Assembly (NCBI RefSeq): GCF_009380155.1 | Contig: NZ_WHUV01000005.1 | Location: forward strand, 186,001-250,000 | DNA length: 64,000 bases | Source: Pseudomonas piscis | Lineage (GTDB): Bacteria; Pseudomonadota; Gammaproteobacteria; Pseudomonadales; Pseudomonadaceae | Direction of reading: 5' to 3' | Part shown: one piece after another, positions 63,477 to 64,000 of the stretch | How positions within the stretch are numbered: the first letter of the stretch is position 1 | How the letters are laid out: every line of letters begins with the position of its first letter | The notes under the pieces: generated by a model | Told to the model about the DNA's origin: nothing | Databases searched by the model: none | What the model saw: the letters and a program-made list of their open reading frames with translations, nothing else | Made by a program: the position numbers and the translations under genes

Positions 63477-64000
63477 TCAGCGACCTGGTTTCCAGGCGCC
63501 GGCGTCGATGGCCTCGACCATGCGGTTGACCGCCTCGCGCATGGCCAGGTCCAGGACCTTGCCGTTGAGGGTCGAGTCGTAGGAGGCCGTGCCGCCGAAG
63601 CCGATCACTTCACGGTTGGACAAGGCGTATTCGCCGGCGCCCTGGGTGGAATAGACCACTTCGGAGGTGCTGATATTGACGATGTTCAAGGCCACCTTGG
63701 CGTAGGCCACCTGGGTCTTGCCACGGCCGAGAATGCCGAACAGCTGGTGATCGCCGGTTTCCTTGCGGCCGAACTCGGTAACGTCGCCGGTCACCACGAA
63801 ATCCGCGCCCTTGAGCTTCTGTGCCTGGCCCTTGATCGCCGCTTCCTGCTGGATCTCGCCCATGTTGTCGCGATCCAGCACGTTGAAGCGGTTGGTCTGC
63901 TGCAAGTGAGTGATGAGGATGGTCTTGGCCTGGCCGCCGAGGCGGTCGACACCATCGGAGAAAATCCCGCGCATGTAGCTGGAGCGGTTATCGAACTTGC
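63477..64000 (-). CDS. CsgG-family outer-membrane lipoprotein (C-terminal part; 5-prime end outside window)
   Basis: The frame continues past the right edge. The visible part (DRLGGQAKTILITHLQQTN, RFNVLDRDNMGEIQQE, GADFVVTGDVTEFGRKETG, then AYAKVALNIVNISTSEVVYSTQG) is the CsgG domain, which can form an outer-membrane channel or assembly factor. The signal peptide lies outside. It is followed by DUF4810 and DUF799 lipoproteins, the usual trio. Confidence 0.88.
   Translation of the reverse strand, partial: KFDNRSSYMRGIFSDGVDRLGGQAKTILITHLQQTNRFNVLDRDNMGEIQQEAAIKGQAQKLKGADFVVTGDVTEFGRKETGDHQLFGILGRGKTQVAYAKVALNIVNISTSEVVYSTQGAGEYALSNREVIGFGGTASYDSTLNGKVLDLAMREAVNRMVEAIDAGAWKPGR

Overview
The window is a high-GC chromosomal segment of a Pseudomonas, most likely of the P. 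fluorescens lineage (P. protegens / P. chlororaphis-like). The main reasons are the gene set and order: a cobW-cobN-chelatase block next to cbtBA-cobE-cobM, cti beside metH, cysI-DUF934, sohB, and yejABEF. Short REP-type palindromes of the kind common in this genus sit between genes. No rRNA, tRNA, prophage, CRISPR array or complete insertion sequence was seen. One short MITE-like element is present.

Layout. (1) 1-5.2 kb: a partial AraC-type regulator, then a minus-strand thiolase / acyl-CoA ligase / MHS-type transporter operon, divergent from a PAS-LuxR regulator. (2) 5.2-9.2 kb: two tandem paralogues of unknown family, a cyclase-family hydrolase and a phospholipase D-like protein. (3) 9.3-19 kb: the cobalamin block. 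Two divergent cobalamin riboswitches drive cobW-cobN-chelatase ATPase/VWA leftwards and cbtB-cbtA-cobE-cobM rightwards. The chelatase ATPase and VWA parts lie in overlapping frames joined at an A AAA AAG slippery heptamer followed by a perfect stem-loop. This points to programmed -1 frameshifting that makes both a small and a large chelatase subunit from one gene. (4) 19-32.5 kb: housekeeping genes nfuA, cti, metH (B12-dependent, with a MetR-type box upstream), a DUF2970 protein, a periplasmic binding protein, cysI-DUF934, sohB, a histidine phosphatase and an SCP2 protein.

(5) 32.5-46 kb: an ECF sigma / FecR pair, two large TonB-dependent receptors with N-terminal signalling (STN) domains, and the YejABEF peptide importer, all on the minus strand. 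A nearly identical two-part promoter motif with identical internal spacing precedes both receptor genes and yejA. This suggests that one cell-surface signalling regulon covers outer- and inner-membrane uptake of a peptide-like substrate. (6) 46.2-50.7 kb: a HypX/HoxX-like formyltransferase/enoyl-CoA hydratase fusion with no hydrogenase genes in view, and a GH63-like glycoside hydrolase.

(7) 50.8-64 kb: small exported proteins, an EAL protein, a LysR regulator divergent from a desaturase-SRPBCC / SMP-30-like pair, a DUF465 protein, a UvrA2-type ATPase, a DUF1652 protein, a PAS hybrid histidine kinase, and a DUF799-DUF4810-CsgG lipoprotein operon cut by the right edge.

All calls come from reading the sequence. 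No database search was run, and family names rest on recognised motifs and gene context.
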